A DNA stretch of 64,000 nucleotides from Pseudoduganella violacea (lineage in GTDB: Bacteria > Pseudomonadota > Gammaproteobacteria > Burkholderiales > Burkholderiaceae_D), in NCBI RefSeq assembly GCF_014191875.1, contig NZ_JACHXD010000004.1, forward strand, positions 186,001-250,000, given 5' to 3'. Shown in pieces: positions 44,202-54,132 of the stretch; the first letter of the stretch is position 1, and each line of letters opens with the position of its first letter. The notes under the pieces are model-generated. The model was given only the letters and a program-made list of their open reading frames with translations. It had not been told where the DNA came from and did not search any database. A program made the position numbers and the translations under genes.

Positions 44202-45662
44202 TCAGCCGATATTGCGGCCACGCGCTTTCAACGCTGCGCGCACGCCGGCGCCGTAGGCCGGATCAGCCTTGTCGAAGTGGCCCAGCTGGCGATTGATGAT
44301 CTCATCGCTGATCTGACTCATGGGACCAGCCAGGTTGGCGAACAGATTCTGCTTTTCCTGCTCAGGCAAGAGGCGGAACAGATTGCCGGCCTGGGTGTAA
44401 TCATCTTCCTGGCCGCGGCCATCGTAGCGCCCCGCCCCGCCGTGCAGCGCCAGCGCCGGTTCGCCATGGCCCAGGCCTTGCGGCTGGCTGCCGCCCGCCT
44501 CCACCGTATGGTAGTTCTGCTCGGCCCCGCCATTGGCAATGGCCATGGCGCCGTCGCGCTGCTGGTTGTGGAAGGGGCAGCGCGGCGCGTTCACCGGCAG
44601 ATGCTGATGGTTGGTGCCGAGGCGGTACAACTGGGCGTCGTGGTAGGCGAACAGGCGCGCCTGCAGCATCTTGTCCGGCGAATAGCCCATGCCCGGCACC
44701 ACATTGGCCGGCGACAGCGCGGCCTGTTCCACTTCGGCGTGGTAGTTGAGCGGGTTGCGGTTCAGTTCCAGCACGCCCACCGGGATCAGCGGGAAATCCT
44801 TATGCGGCCAGACCTTGGTCAGGTCGAAGGGATTCCAGCCGGTGCGCGCTTCCCACTCGGCCAACTGCTCTTCGGTCGCCACCTGCAGCTTGACGTCCCA
44901 GCGCGGGAACTCGCCGCGCTCGATGGCGCCGAACAGATCGCGCTGGGCGTAGTCCGGGTCTTCGCCGGCCAGGCGCACGGCATCGGCCGCCGCCAGATTC
45001 CTGATGCCCTGCTGCGTTTTCAAATGCCATTTCACGTAGACGCGCTCGCCGGCCGCGTTAATCAGGCTGAAGGTGTGGCTGCCGAAACCGTCCATATGGC
45101 GGTAGCCGTCCGGCGTGCCGCGGTCGCTGAACAGCATCGTCACCTGGTGCAGGCTTTCCGGCGCCTTGCTCCAGAAGTCGAACATCATGGTGGCCGATTT
45201 CAGATTGGTCTGCGGATCGCGTTTCTGGGTGTGGATGAAGTCGGGGAATTTGATGCCGTCCTTGATGAAGAACATGGGCGTGTTGTTGCCGACCAGATCC
45301 CAGTTGCCTTCCTCGGTGTAGACGCGCAGGGCGAAGCCGCGCGGATCGCGTTCGGTGTCGGCGCTACCCTTTTCGCCGCCCACGGTGGAGAAGCGCACAA
45401 AGGTTTCGGCCTGCTTGCCGACGGCGGCAAAGAGTTTGGCCTTGGTGTAGCGGCTGATGTCGTGGGTGACGGTGAAGATGCCGTAAGCGCCGGAGCCCTT
45501 GGCATGCACCACACGCTCAGGGATGCGTTCACGGTTGAAGTGCTGCAGCTTCTCGATCAGGTGGAAGTCCTGCAGCAGCAAAGGACCGCGCACGCCCGCG
45601 CTGGCGGAATTCTGGTTGTCAGCGACGGGAATGCCGGATGCGGTGGTGATTGGCTTGCTCAT
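44202..45662 (-). CDS. katA: Catalase (monofunctional, small-subunit clade)
   Basis: Decomposes hydrogen peroxide. 486 residues. Distal His53 in RVVHAKGSGAYG, Asn127 in LVGNNTPMFF, proximal heme-ligand Tyr in RLFAYHDAQLYRLG (about 336). The N-terminus is that of the KatA/clade 3 group (SGIPVADNQNS). Cytoplasmic. An OxyR-like site and promoter lie upstream; a terminator follows. Confidence 0.97.
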   Translation of the reverse strand: MSKPITTASGIPVADNQNSASAGVRGPLLLQDFHLIEKLQHFNRERIPERVVHAKGSGAYGIFTVTHDISRYTKAKLFAAVGKQAETFVRFSTVGGEKGSADTERDPRGFALRVYTEEGNWDLVGNNTPMFFIKDGIKFPDFIHTQKRDPQTNLKSATMMFDFWSKAPESLHQVTMLFSDRGTPDGYRHMDGFGSHTFSLINAAGERVYVKWHLKTQQGIRNLAAADAVRLAGEDPDYAQRDLFGAIERGEFPRWDVKLQVATEEQLAEWEARTGWNPFDLTKVWPHKDFPLIPVGVLELNRNPLNYHAEVEQAALSPANVVPGMGYSPDKMLQARLFAYHDAQLYRLGTNHQHLPVNAPRCPFHNQQRDGAMAIANGGAEQNYHTVEAGGSQPQGLGHGEPALALHGGAGRYDGRGQEDDYTQAGNLFRLLPEQEKQNLFANLAGPMSQISDEIINRQLGHFDKADPAYGAGVRAALKARGRNIG

Positions 45663-45697
45663 TGCTTGCTCCTCTATTGGCGGTGAACGATGGAATC

Positions 45698-45752
45698 ATT
45701 CTAGAGAAGCTCAGCAAATCAACAAAGACAATTGATTCTATCAAATTGATAG
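45698..45752 (-). promoter_or_regulatory. katA promoter with OxyR-like half-sites
   Basis: On the minus strand TTGTTG (45720-45725), 16 bases, TAGAAT (45698-45703). Thirteen bases upstream of the -35 is CTAT-N7-ATAG (45738-45752), the exact centre of the OxyR consensus ATAG-N7-CTAT-N7-ATAG-N7-CTAT. The outer quarter-sites are degenerate (ATTA and TGTC). The centre is part of a 17-base palindrome (45737-45753). Confidence 0.45.
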
Positions 45753-47246
45753 ATTTTTATAATTCATACTACCGTACAGCCAGTACTGTTCATGCCAGGA
45801 CAGCGCTTTTTCCAGCACATGGGGCGTCTGCCCGCCGCGCCGCAAGGCCTCTTCATAGTAGGCCAGCAAGGCCGGGCGGTAGCTCGGATGGGCGCAGCGC
45901 TCGATGATGAGCAGCGCGCGTTCGCGCGGCGCCAGGCCGCGCAGGTCGGCCAAGCCCCACTCCGTCACCAGCACATCGACATCGTGCTCGGTGTGGTCGA
46001 CGTGTGCCACCATCGGCACCACGCTGGAAATCGCGCCGTCCTTCGCCACCGACTTGCTGACGAAGATGGCCAGCTCGCCGTTGCGGGCGAAATCGCCGGA
46101 GCCGCCGATGCCGTTCATCATATGGGTGCCGCCCACATGGGTGGAATTCACATTGCCGTAGATGTCGAATTCAAGCGCCGTGTTCAAGCCGATGATGCCG
46201 AGGCGGCGCACGATTTCCGGATGGTTGCTGATCTCCTGCGGTCGCAGCACGATGCGTTCGCGGTAACGCTCCAGATTGCGCAGGAAGTGTTCATGCTTGG
46301 CGGCCGACAGCGTGATCGAGGATGCCGAAGCCAGGGCCAGCTGGCCGGAGTCGAGCAGCTCGATGGCACTGTCCTGCAGCACCTCGGAATACATGGTCAG
46401 GTCGCGGAAGGACGATTGCGTCAGTCCATGCAGCACGGCGTTGGCGATGGTGCCGATGCCGGCTTGCAGCGGCAGCAGCTTTTCGGTCATGCGGCCGGCG
46501 GCTACCTCGCCCTCCAGGAAGGCGATGACGTGGCGCGCGATGGCGTCGGTTTCCTCGTCGGGCGGCAGCACATTGGACGGGCTGTCCGGGCTGGCGGTGA
46601 CGACGATGGCGGCGATGCGCGCCGGATCGACCGGAATGGCGGTGGTGCCGATGCGCTGGCCCGGCTCCACCAGCGGAATCGGCGCGCGGCCGGGACGCGG
46701 CTGGGGCACATAAATATCGTGCAAGCCTTCCAGCGCCAGCGGCGCGCTCAGGTTCAGTTCCACGATGATCTGCTTGGCCTGCTGCACGAAGCTGGCGCTG
46801 TTCCCGACTGCCATGGTCGGCACGATGCCACCATCCTCGGTGATCGCCACCGCCTCGATGACGGCGATATCGACCGGGTGCAGGGCGCCGCTGCGCAGCT
46901 GTTCGGCGGTTTCAGACAGGTGCTGGTCGATGAACATCACCTCGCCGTTATTGATTTTGTGGCGCAGCGCGGCGTCGGCCTGGAAAGGCATGCGGCGCGC
47001 CAGTAGGCCGGCATTGGCCATCAGGCCGTCGCTGTCGTTGCCCAGCGACGCGCCGGTGAGCAGGGTCAGGCTGAAGGGTTCGCGGCAGGCGCGTTCCACC
47101 AGCGCCAGCGGCAGCGCCTTGGCGTCGCCGGCGCGGGTAAAGCCGCTCATGCCGACGGTCATGCCATCGCGGAACAGGCTGGCCGCGTCGGAGGCGGGCA
47201 TCAGTTTCTGCTGTAAGGCTGGATGGCGGATGCGGTCTGCGTACAT
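45741..47246 (-). CDS. Acetyl-CoA hydrolase / succinate:CoA transferase family
   Basis: 501 residues, class I CoA-transferase of the YgfH/AarC/Ach1 type. YSEVLQD carries Glu288, at the place of the catalytic Glu (294) of AarC. Other signatures are LEFDIYGNVNSTHVGG (about 358-373), MNGIGGSGDFARNG and VTEWGLADLRGL. It may convert succinyl-CoA plus acetate to succinate plus acetyl-CoA, or hydrolyse acetyl-CoA; sequence alone does not decide. Divergent from a LysR gene across 97 bases. Its stop lies inside the OxyR-like site of katA. Confidence 0.9.
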   Translation of the reverse strand: MYADRIRHPALQQKLMPASDAASLFRDGMTVGMSGFTRAGDAKALPLALVERACREPFSLTLLTGASLGNDSDGLMANAGLLARRMPFQADAALRHKINNGEVMFIDQHLSETAEQLRSGALHPVDIAVIEAVAITEDGGIVPTMAVGNSASFVQQAKQIIVELNLSAPLALEGLHDIYVPQPRPGRAPIPLVEPGQRIGTTAIPVDPARIAAIVVTASPDSPSNVLPPDEETDAIARHVIAFLEGEVAAGRMTEKLLPLQAGIGTIANAVLHGLTQSSFRDLTMYSEVLQDSAIELLDSGQLALASASSITLSAAKHEHFLRNLERYRERIVLRPQEISNHPEIVRRLGIIGLNTALEFDIYGNVNSTHVGGTHMMNGIGGSGDFARNGELAIFVSKSVAKDGAISSVVPMVAHVDHTEHDVDVLVTEWGLADLRGLAPRERALLIIERCAHPSYRPALLAYYEEALRRGGQTPHVLEKALSWHEQYWLYGSMNYKNLSI

Positions 47247-47343
47247 GCTGGTCTCACTATTTTCTGCTCTGATACAAAGCAGTATAGAATTCTGCCAGCA
47301 GTCGATTTATGACTATTATTCCCCGATTTCAGTCGAAATATTC

Positions 47344-48234
47344 ATGGACATCCGCTCCCTGCGCTACTTCATCGAAACCGCCCGCCTGAGCAGCTTCACC
47401 CAGGCCGCCGAACTGTTGCACGTTACACAATCAACCATCAGCAAGATGGTGCACCAGCTGGAAGAGGAATTGCAGGCGCCGCTGCTAGTGCGCGATGGAC
47501 GCCGCCTGACGCTGACCGATACCGGCCAAGTCGTGTATCAACGCGGCCAGCAGATGCTGGCCACCATGCGCCAATTGCAGCTGGAAGTACGCGACACCCA
47601 GGAGCGCCAGCGCGGCAGCCTGACGGTGGGCATCCCGCCCATGATCAACCTGCTGTTTACCCCAGTGCTGAAGGCCTTCCGCGAACGCTACCCGGCCATC
47701 ACGCTGCGGCTGCGCGAGGATACGGGCCAGGAGATCGAGCGCCTGCTGGCGGCCGGTGAGCTGGAAATCGGCATGACGGTGCTGCCGGCCGATCCGGCGC
47801 TGCAGCTGGAAACGGTGAAAATCGCCAGCTATCCGATCTGGGCGCTGGCGGCGCACGGCACCTTCCAGCGCCACCGCCGTACCCTGCCCTTAAAGGCGCT
47901 CAAGGACTTGCCCCTGGTGCTGCTGGAAGACGATTTTGCGCTGACGCGCAGCCTGCGCAACGCCTTTACCGCCGCCGGCTTCGTCCCCACCATCGCGGCG
48001 CAAAGCAGCCAGTGGGACTGGCTGGTGGAAATGGCATCGGCCGGCATCGGCGTGGCCCTGCTGCCAGAACCGTTCATCCACCGTCTGGCGCATGAGCGCG
48101 TGCACGCGGTGCGCGTCAGCGAACCGGTGCTGCACTGGCAGGTGGCCCATGTATGGAACGGACGCTACCTCTCGCACGCGGCGCGCGCCTGGCTGGAAGT
48201 CTGCCGCGACGTGCTGGGAACGCCGCAGCCCTAA
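47344..48234 (+). CDS. LysR-family regulator (CynR/CbbR-like)
   Basis: 296 residues from the ATG at 47344, which starts the standard HTH (MDIRSLRYFIETARLSSFTQ, LHVTQSTISKMVHQLEEELQ, LTDTGQVVYQRGQQ). The effector domain follows (SLTVGIPPMINLLFTPVLKA). It is divergent from the CoA-transferase gene and so its likely regulator. Converges on the large repeat-protein gene with 7 bases between stops. Confidence 0.92.
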   Translation: MDIRSLRYFIETARLSSFTQAAELLHVTQSTISKMVHQLEEELQAPLLVRDGRRLTLTDTGQVVYQRGQQMLATMRQLQLEVRDTQERQRGSLTVGIPPMINLLFTPVLKAFRERYPAITLRLREDTGQEIERLLAAGELEIGMTVLPADPALQLETVKIASYPIWALAAHGTFQRHRRTLPLKALKDLPLVLLEDDFALTRSLRNAFTAAGFVPTIAAQSSQWDWLVEMASAGIGVALLPEPFIHRLAHERVHAVRVSEPVLHWQVAHVWNGRYLSHAARAWLEVCRDVLGTPQP

Positions 48235-48241
48235 GCCGGCC

Positions 48242-51200
48242 TCACACCAGCCACAAACCCTGGCTGGCGTACTGCGCGTCGATCACGGCCTGCTGGCCGA
48301 TCCAGCTGCCGATCAATTCCGCGCGGCTGTGGGTGTCCAGATAGCCGACCCAGGTCGCCGCACCGCCCGCCGCGCTCTCCGCCAGACCGCTGTTGGCGTA
48401 CAAGGTCTGCACGAAGGCGCTGTTGTTCATGCCGTCGTAGCGGGCACGGAATTCCGCCGACGAAGTAAAGCCGGCCGCATACTGTGCCGCGTCGAGCGGC
48501 AAGCTGGCCCACCAGGCAAAGCCGCCCAGGTCGCCGGGCCGGTCCAGCACGGCCTCATATAACAGGCCCAGAGTCTGCAACCGCGCCTGTCCTGCCTGCG
48601 TAAAAGTCAGATCGATCTGCTGGCCGGCGAATTCCCCCTTCTCGATGGCGCGCAAGGTATCGCTGTCGCCATTCGCCTTATCCACCACATGCAATTGGCC
48701 ATCGCGCGCCAGCACAAACTGATAGCCGGACAACTGCCCCGCATATACGGCGGTATCGATGCCATCACCACCTTCCAGCACATCGCTGCCCGCGCCGCCT
48801 TCCAGCCTGTCGTTGCCGCTATTGGCGAACCAGGCCGCCTCCTGCGCCAGGTTGCCCTGGGCAAGGGCCAGGCCATTGGCCGTGTTTTGCAGGGCGCGGT
48901 GCTCCGCGCCGAGGGCGAAGCCGGCCAGCGCTTCGCTGCGGCTGACTGGAACGCCATGGGCGCCGGACAACGCGTCGATCCAGAACTGATAGCCCTGCGC
49001 ATCGGCCGCGCGGCCCAGCACCTGCTGATACAGCTTGGCGACAAAAGCGCTGTCGCTCAGCTGGTCCCATCCCTGCCCCACCCATTCGCTGGAATCGGTA
49101 AACGCTTTTGCCGTCTGCGCCGCCGTGGCGCCCCCACGCAGATAGAAATTCAGGCCGCCGATGTCGGCCGCGCGGCTAAAGGCGGCATGGTACAGCAGGG
49201 CAATATCGCCCAGCGTGGCCTTATCGGCCGCCAGGAAGTCCATGACGCGCAAGCTCGTGTTGATCTCGGCCAGTTGCACCGTTTCTTTTTCCAGCGGCGC
49301 GAAGATGGCGGTCTGGTGGCGCGCCGACAAGGTGCCGTCGGCCTTCATATAGAAATCCCATAGACCGCTGTCGCTGCGGCCGCCCTGCAGGATATCGTTA
49401 CCGCTGCCGCCGATCAGAATGTCGTCGCCGACGCCGCCGGCGACGAAGTCGTCGTCCGCGCCGCCATCGAGCCGGTCGTTGCCGCCCGCGCTGCCGACGA
49501 TATCCTTGCCGGCGCCGCCGAACAACAGGTCATCGTCGGCGCCGAGGAAGATATTCTGGCTGGCGCCATCGCCCACCACCATATTCCGGCCATCGCCACC
49601 GCGCACCGTGGCATTGCCGACGATGGCGGCGAAGTCCACATTGTCCAGCTGCAGCGTGGCGTTGCCGCCCAGCTGGGTGGCGTCGATCACCAGGCCGATG
49701 GCCGATTTATTCGGCTCGCCGCCCGGCGCCGGCGTGCTGGAACTGCCCTCGATCATGATGGTGCGGTTACCACCCTGGCCCGCCGCAGCCGTGGGCACCA
49801 GGGTATTAGTCTTCAGCAAAACACTGCTCAGCAAGTCGTTAAGGAAGTTGGTGCCCTGCCCCGTCATCTCCTGCTGCACACTGGAGCCGGCCACGGTTTT
49901 CTGCTCGATGCGACGGATCAGGTCCAGCAAGCCCTGTTCATGGTTCAGCAAGGTACTCGGCCCCTCCGCCAGCAGGCCCGTCCCCGTCGGCAGGCTCACG
50001 GTAAGGCCGGCGCGCACAGCTCCCGCGCTGACGGAAAGCGGAATGTCGGCCATATTCGCGTTCGGCGTATTCGGGTCTTCGTTGCGGGTTGGCTGCACCA
50101 GCGGCACGGTAAGCGTGGTCGTAGCCAGGCCTGTCACCGGATCGGTGCCCTGCTGCTGCACCACCGGCACGCCGTCAATCGTGCCGGTGGGCGGCGGCTC
50201 GCTCGGCGGCACAGTGTTCAAGCTGAAATTGGCGCTACTGGCCGTTCCCAAGCCGCTGCTGCCTCCCGCGTCCTGCACGCCAGTCAAGTCGAGCGTAAAG
50301 GCATTGGTGGCGCTGGTGGTGTTGGCTGTGGGCGTGTAGGTGGCGGTCCAGGTGCGGCCGCCGTCATTGCTGGTCAAGGCGCCCAGCGTGCCCGTGGGGA
50401 TGGTCAGATCGGCGCTGGTAAAACCGGTCACCGCTTCCGAGAAGGTCACGGTCAGCACCGCGGTTTCGCCCGCCGTCAGCGCGCTGTCGCTAAGTGCCAG
50501 CGTGGCAGTTGGACGTACCGGCGCCGCAGTCACGAGGGTGCTAGAGTCGGACGTGCCATTGGCGTTGCCATCGTTCGGCGTCAGCGTGAAGGCAGTGCTG
50601 GTGGTGCTACCAACAGCAACCTGGTTGGCGGTCGGCGTAAAGACCAGGCCCTGCAAGGCGCTTTGCGCGGCAGCGGCACTGGCTGCCGTCAGCACATAGT
50701 TGCCTGCCGTGCCGCTTAGGCCGGTACCGCTCAACACACCGTTGGCGGCGGTATAGCTGATGGCAATGCTGACAGCGTCGCCATCGGCGTCGCTGACGGT
50801 GACGCCGGAGAATGGCGTGGTGGTGGTGTTGTCATTCACGTTCAACGCGGTGCTGAAGGTGCCGCCCAGCTGTGGCAGCGAGTTGGCCGTAACGTTGAAA
50901 GTATGCGCACTGGCGTTGGCCGCCACCGCATTGCCCGCCAAATCCTTCACCGAATTGCCCGCGAGGCCGATGGTGTAGCTGCCCACATCGCCGCTATCCC
51001 AACTGCCGCCCGGCGCGGTCACGGTATAGGTCACGGTATTGCCGCTGGCGGAGACGCCGCTCACCGTCAGCGCATTATTACCGGGATCCTTGACCGTGAC
51101 ATTGCTGGTGCCGAAGGTGCTGGTGTCGATGCCCGCGCCGCCGCTGTCGGCATAGGTCACGGTGAACGTGAAGCTGCTGCCGCCTGGCACACGCATATCA

Positions 51201-53986
51201 GCGCGTACCGGCGTGCCGGCCGTAGGCGCAGTGGTGTCAAGCACATAGGCCTGGCTGGAGGCGCTGCCATGATTGCCCGCCGCGTCGCTGACGCGTACTT
51301 TCAGCGTGCCGCTGCCGCTTAAGACCTGCCCCGCCAGCGACCAGTTGCTCTGGCCAATCGTGCTGCTGGCCGCTGTCCACGTCGCGCCATTGTCCAGCGA
51401 AACTTCCACCACCTCGCCCGTTTGCACGGCCGCTCCCAGGACGCCGTTCAGGGACTGGGCCGCCGTGGCCGTAATCAGGTCGGTGCCGCTGCCGCCGGTA
51501 TCGGCGGAGAAGCTGGAGCTGCTGTTGAGCGTTGCCGGGGCGATGGTGTCGAGGGTATAGGCCTGGCTGGCGACGGCGCCATCCAGATTGTTCGAGTCGA
51601 CCGCCTTGATGATGATGGTGCCGCTGCCGCTCAAGGTGACGCCGGTCCACTGCACGCTGGTGCCGCTGACCATGGAGGTGATGTCGATCCAGGTCGCGCC
51701 ATTGTCCAGCGAACCTTTCACGACGGCGCCGGCAGGCAGCGCCGCGCCCAGGGTGGCGCTGATGGTCTGCGCCGCGACATTGGTGATGAAGTCGGAAGCG
51801 CTGCTGCCGCTGTCGGCCGACAGCCCGAGCGCGCTGACTGCCGGCGCGGTGCTGAACAGCACATTGAAGCTGTGCGCGCTGGCGTTGGCCGCCACCGCAT
51901 TGCCGGCCAGATCCTTGACCGAGTTCCCTGCGATGCCAATGGTATAGCTGCCGGCATCGCCGCCGTCCCAGCTGCCGCCCGGCGCGGTCACGGTATAGGT
52001 GACGGTATTACCGCTGACGGATATGCCGCTGACAGTCAAGGCATTGTTGCCGCTGTCCTTGACGCTGACATTGCCGGTGCCGAAGGTGCTGGCGTCGATG
52101 CCCGCGCCACCGCTGTCGGCGTAAGTCACGGTGAAGGTGAAGGAGCTGCCGGTCGGCGTCATCAGGTTGGCACGCACCGGCGTGGCGGCCGTGGGTGCGG
52201 CCGTATCGAGCACATAGGCCTGGCTGGATGCGCTGCCATGGTTTCCTGCCGCGTCGCTGACGCGTACCTTGAGCGTGCCGCTGCCGCTTAAGACTTGCCC
52301 GGCCAGTGTCCAGCTGCTCTGCCCCACCGTACTGCTGGCCGTGCTCCAGGTGGCGCCGTTGTCGAGCGAGACTTCCACCAGCTCGCCCGCTTGCACATTG
52401 GCGCTCAGCGTGCCGGACAAAGTCTGCGCCGCCGTAGCGGTGATCAGGTCCGACGAGCTGCCGCCGGTATCGGCGGAAAAGGCCGTGGTGGCGGACGTGG
52501 TGGCGGGCGCCGTCGTATCGAGCGTATACGCCTGGCTGGCGGCGGTGCCCGCATTGCCATGCTGGTCGATCACGCGCAGTTTGAGCGTGCCGCTGCCCGC
52601 CAGCGTGACCCCGGTCCAGCTTAGCGCCGTGCCGCTGACCATGGAACTGACATCGGTCCAGGTCACGCCATTGTCGAGCGAAGCCTGCGCCACCTCGCCC
52701 GCGCCCAAGCCTGCGCTGAGCGTGGCGCTGATGGTCTGCGCCGCGACATTGGTGATGAAATCCGAGCCGCTGCTGCCACTGTCGGCCGAGAAGGCCAAGC
52801 TGCCAATGGTGGTGGCCGGTCCCGTATGGTCGAGTGTGACGCTCAGGGCGCTGCTGGCGGTGCTGTTCAGCGCCCCCGTAGCCGAGGTCACGATGGCATA
52901 GGCGTTGTAGCTTCCATCGCTGTAGCCGCTGGTACTCAAGCCGCTAACGGTCCAGCTGCCGTTGGACACGGTGGCCGTGGCCGTGGCGTCGGTGCCGGCG
53001 TCATAGCTGCCGTTGTTGTTCTTGTCGAGGAAGACGCGCACGGTGCTGCTGCTGTCGCCCGCGGCACTGGTGCCGCTGAAGGATAGGCTGGTGGCGCCGG
53101 TGATGTTGTCGGTGCTGCTGGAACCGGTGTCGCTGGCGGCGGCCAGATCGGGCGCGCCGGGCGTGGCCGGCGTGACGCTGACGGTGATGGTGCGGGTGGA
53201 CGTGGCGCTGCCGTCCGTCACCTGCACCACAAAGCTGTCCGTGCCCGCAAAGCCGGCGGTCGGCGTATAGGTGATCGTGCCGCCGGGCGTGATATTGGTA
53301 CTGCCCGAACTGGCCGTGGCGCTGCTGAAACTCAGCGTGCCATGGCTGGGGGCGCTGCTCTGGCTCCAGGTTTCGGTCTGTCCGTTGTCGCTGTCGCTCA
53401 CATGCAGCAGCGCGCGAATGTCGGTCGCGCCCGCGTTCTGCGCCAGCGTCAGCGTGGTGGTGGCGCTGACGAAGGTGGGTGTCGTATTGGGCAGCGTGAT
53501 GTTATCCAGCACGATATTGTCCAGGCCCAGAAAAATCGGATTACCGGCCTGGTCGGTCAAGACGACCGAGCTGATGCCTTTCAACTTGGGATCATTGAGC
53601 GCAAAGGTTTCCGCCGTCCCAACGCTGCTGTTGACATTGATGACCACCGTACCCTTGCTGGTGGTGAGCCTGAGCTGGTTGATGCTGTCGGCCCAATCGA
53701 AGATCGCAATGGAACTCAGATCGAAGGTCTTGCTACCATCCAGCGACAAGGTAAGCGATAGCGGGCCATTCACATCGTTCGGGTCGACGGCAAAGATCTG
53801 CCCGACCAGTTCCGTCACATCGGTGCCGGCGAAATCCTGCTCGTCCGCCACCACCACCGAGCCGGTGGAAGCCGCCACGGTCAGAATATGGCCGCTGACC
53901 GTTTGAGAGGCAACTTTTATGCCACCGGAATCAAAGACCGTATGTGCAGTGACATTGCTGGCGAAATCATAGGTAGCGCTTTGCAT
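48242..53986 (-). CDS. Giant Ig-like/RTX/DUF4214 protein, probably type I-secreted
   Basis: 1914 residues, no classical signal peptide. Order: N-terminal beta domain (1-175); cadherin-like repeat (about 180-280, FAGTDSFVVQVTDG); about eight Ig-like repeats (280-1160), including a tandem block copy; a second cadherin-like and Ig-like pair to about 1255; a conserved module (about 1260-1455, MADIPLSVSAGAV); RTX calcium-binding nonapeptides (about 1459-1529, LFGGAGKD, DRLDGGADDDF, DILIGGSGND); DUF4214 (about 1595-1700); another short RTX stretch (about 1719-1747); and a second DUF4214 to the C-terminus. DUF4214 and RTX typify type I-secreted surface or adhesin proteins. No secretion genes are in the window. 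The start at 53986 follows CAGGGTTCG. Confidence 0.88.
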   Translation of the reverse strand: MQSATYDFASNVTAHTVFDSGGIKVASQTVSGHILTVAASTGSVVVADEQDFAGTDVTELVGQIFAVDPNDVNGPLSLTLSLDGSKTFDLSSIAIFDWADSINQLRLTTSKGTVVINVNSSVGTAETFALNDPKLKGISSVVLTDQAGNPIFLGLDNIVLDNITLPNTTPTFVSATTTLTLAQNAGATDIRALLHVSDSDNGQTETWSQSSAPSHGTLSFSSATASSGSTNITPGGTITYTPTAGFAGTDSFVVQVTDGSATSTRTITVSVTPATPGAPDLAAASDTGSSSTDNITGATSLSFSGTSAAGDSSSTVRVFLDKNNNGSYDAGTDATATATVSNGSWTVSGLSTSGYSDGSYNAYAIVTSATGALNSTASSALSVTLDHTGPATTIGSLAFSADSGSSGSDFITNVAAQTISATLSAGLGAGEVAQASLDNGVTWTDVSSMVSGTALSWTGVTLAGSGTLKLRVIDQHGNAGTAASQAYTLDTTAPATTSATTAFSADTGGSSSDLITATAAQTLSGTLSANVQAGELVEVSLDNGATWSTASSTVGQSSWTLAGQVLSGSGTLKVRVSDAAGNHGSASSQAYVLDTAAPTAATPVRANLMTPTGSSFTFTVTYADSGGAGIDASTFGTGNVSVKDSGNNALTVSGISVSGNTVTYTVTAPGGSWDGGDAGSYTIGIAGNSVKDLAGNAVAANASAHSFNVLFSTAPAVSALGLSADSGSSASDFITNVAAQTISATLGAALPAGAVVKGSLDNGATWIDITSMVSGTSVQWTGVTLSGSGTIIIKAVDSNNLDGAVASQAYTLDTIAPATLNSSSSFSADTGGSGTDLITATAAQSLNGVLGAAVQTGEVVEVSLDNGATWTAASSTIGQSNWSLAGQVLSGSGTLKVRVSDAAGNHGSASSQAYVLDTTAPTAGTPVRADMRVPGGSSFTFTVTYADSGGAGIDTSTFGTSNVTVKDPGNNALTVSGVSASGNTVTYTVTAPGGSWDSGDVGSYTIGLAGNSVKDLAGNAVAANASAHTFNVTANSLPQLGGTFSTALNVNDNTTTTPFSGVTVSDADGDAVSIAISYTAANGVLSGTGLSGTAGNYVLTAASAAAAQSALQGLVFTPTANQVAVGSTTSTAFTLTPNDGNANGTSDSSTLVTAAPVRPTATLALSDSALTAGETAVLTVTFSEAVTGFTSADLTIPTGTLGALTSNDGGRTWTATYTPTANTTSATNAFTLDLTGVQDAGGSSGLGTASSANFSLNTVPPSEPPPTGTIDGVPVVQQQGTDPVTGLATTTLTVPLVQPTRNEDPNTPNANMADIPLSVSAGAVRAGLTVSLPTGTGLLAEGPSTLLNHEQGLLDLIRRIEQKTVAGSSVQQEMTGQGTNFLNDLLSSVLLKTNTLVPTAAAGQGGNRTIMIEGSSSTPAPGGEPNKSAIGLVIDATQLGGNATLQLDNVDFAAIVGNATVRGGDGRNMVVGDGASQNIFLGADDDLLFGGAGKDIVGSAGGNDRLDGGADDDFVAGGVGDDILIGGSGNDILQGGRSDSGLWDFYMKADGTLSARHQTAIFAPLEKETVQLAEINTSLRVMDFLAADKATLGDIALLYHAAFSRAADIGGLNFYLRGGATAAQTAKAFTDSSEWVGQGWDQLSDSAFVAKLYQQVLGRAADAQGYQFWIDALSGAHGVPVSRSEALAGFALGAEHRALQNTANGLALAQGNLAQEAAWFANSGNDRLEGGAGSDVLEGGDGIDTAVYAGQLSGYQFVLARDGQLHVVDKANGDSDTLRAIEKGEFAGQQIDLTFTQAGQARLQTLGLLYEAVLDRPGDLGGFAWWASLPLDAAQYAAGFTSSAEFRARYDGMNNSAFVQTLYANSGLAESAAGGAATWVGYLDTHSRAELIGSWIGQQAVIDAQYASQGLWLV
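50881..52815 (-). repeat. Tandem 969-bp duplication coding three Ig-like domains
   Basis: Two adjacent copies, offset by 969 bases (323 codons), each encode the domain trio FSADSGSS-type, FSADTGG-type and SFTFTVTYADSGGAGID-type. Marker: TTGAAAGTATGCGCACTGGC at 50895 against TTGAAGCTGTGCGCGCTGGC at 51864. Long identical stretches at DNA level imply recent duplication or gene conversion. Confidence 0.85.
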
Positions 53987-54096
53987 TTTCGAACCCTGCC
54001 GAATAATAAAGAGCGGATATCGCGAAAATAGTGAACAGGATAATCAGATCAATCAGGAAATAAAAAAGATTATTCTTTCCACTTTAATCATCTTTC

Positions 54097-54128
54097 AATA
54101 TGCCGCCCATTTTCATGGGCGGCATATT
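54097..54128. terminator. Strong hairpin between the tail-collar and giant-protein genes
   Basis: AATATGCCGCCCAT-TTTC-ATGGGCGGCATATT, a perfect 14-bp stem 4 bases after the tail-collar gene stop. No T-run follows on the minus strand, so it may end or stabilise that transcript. Confidence 0.55.
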
Positions 54129-54132
54129 GAAC

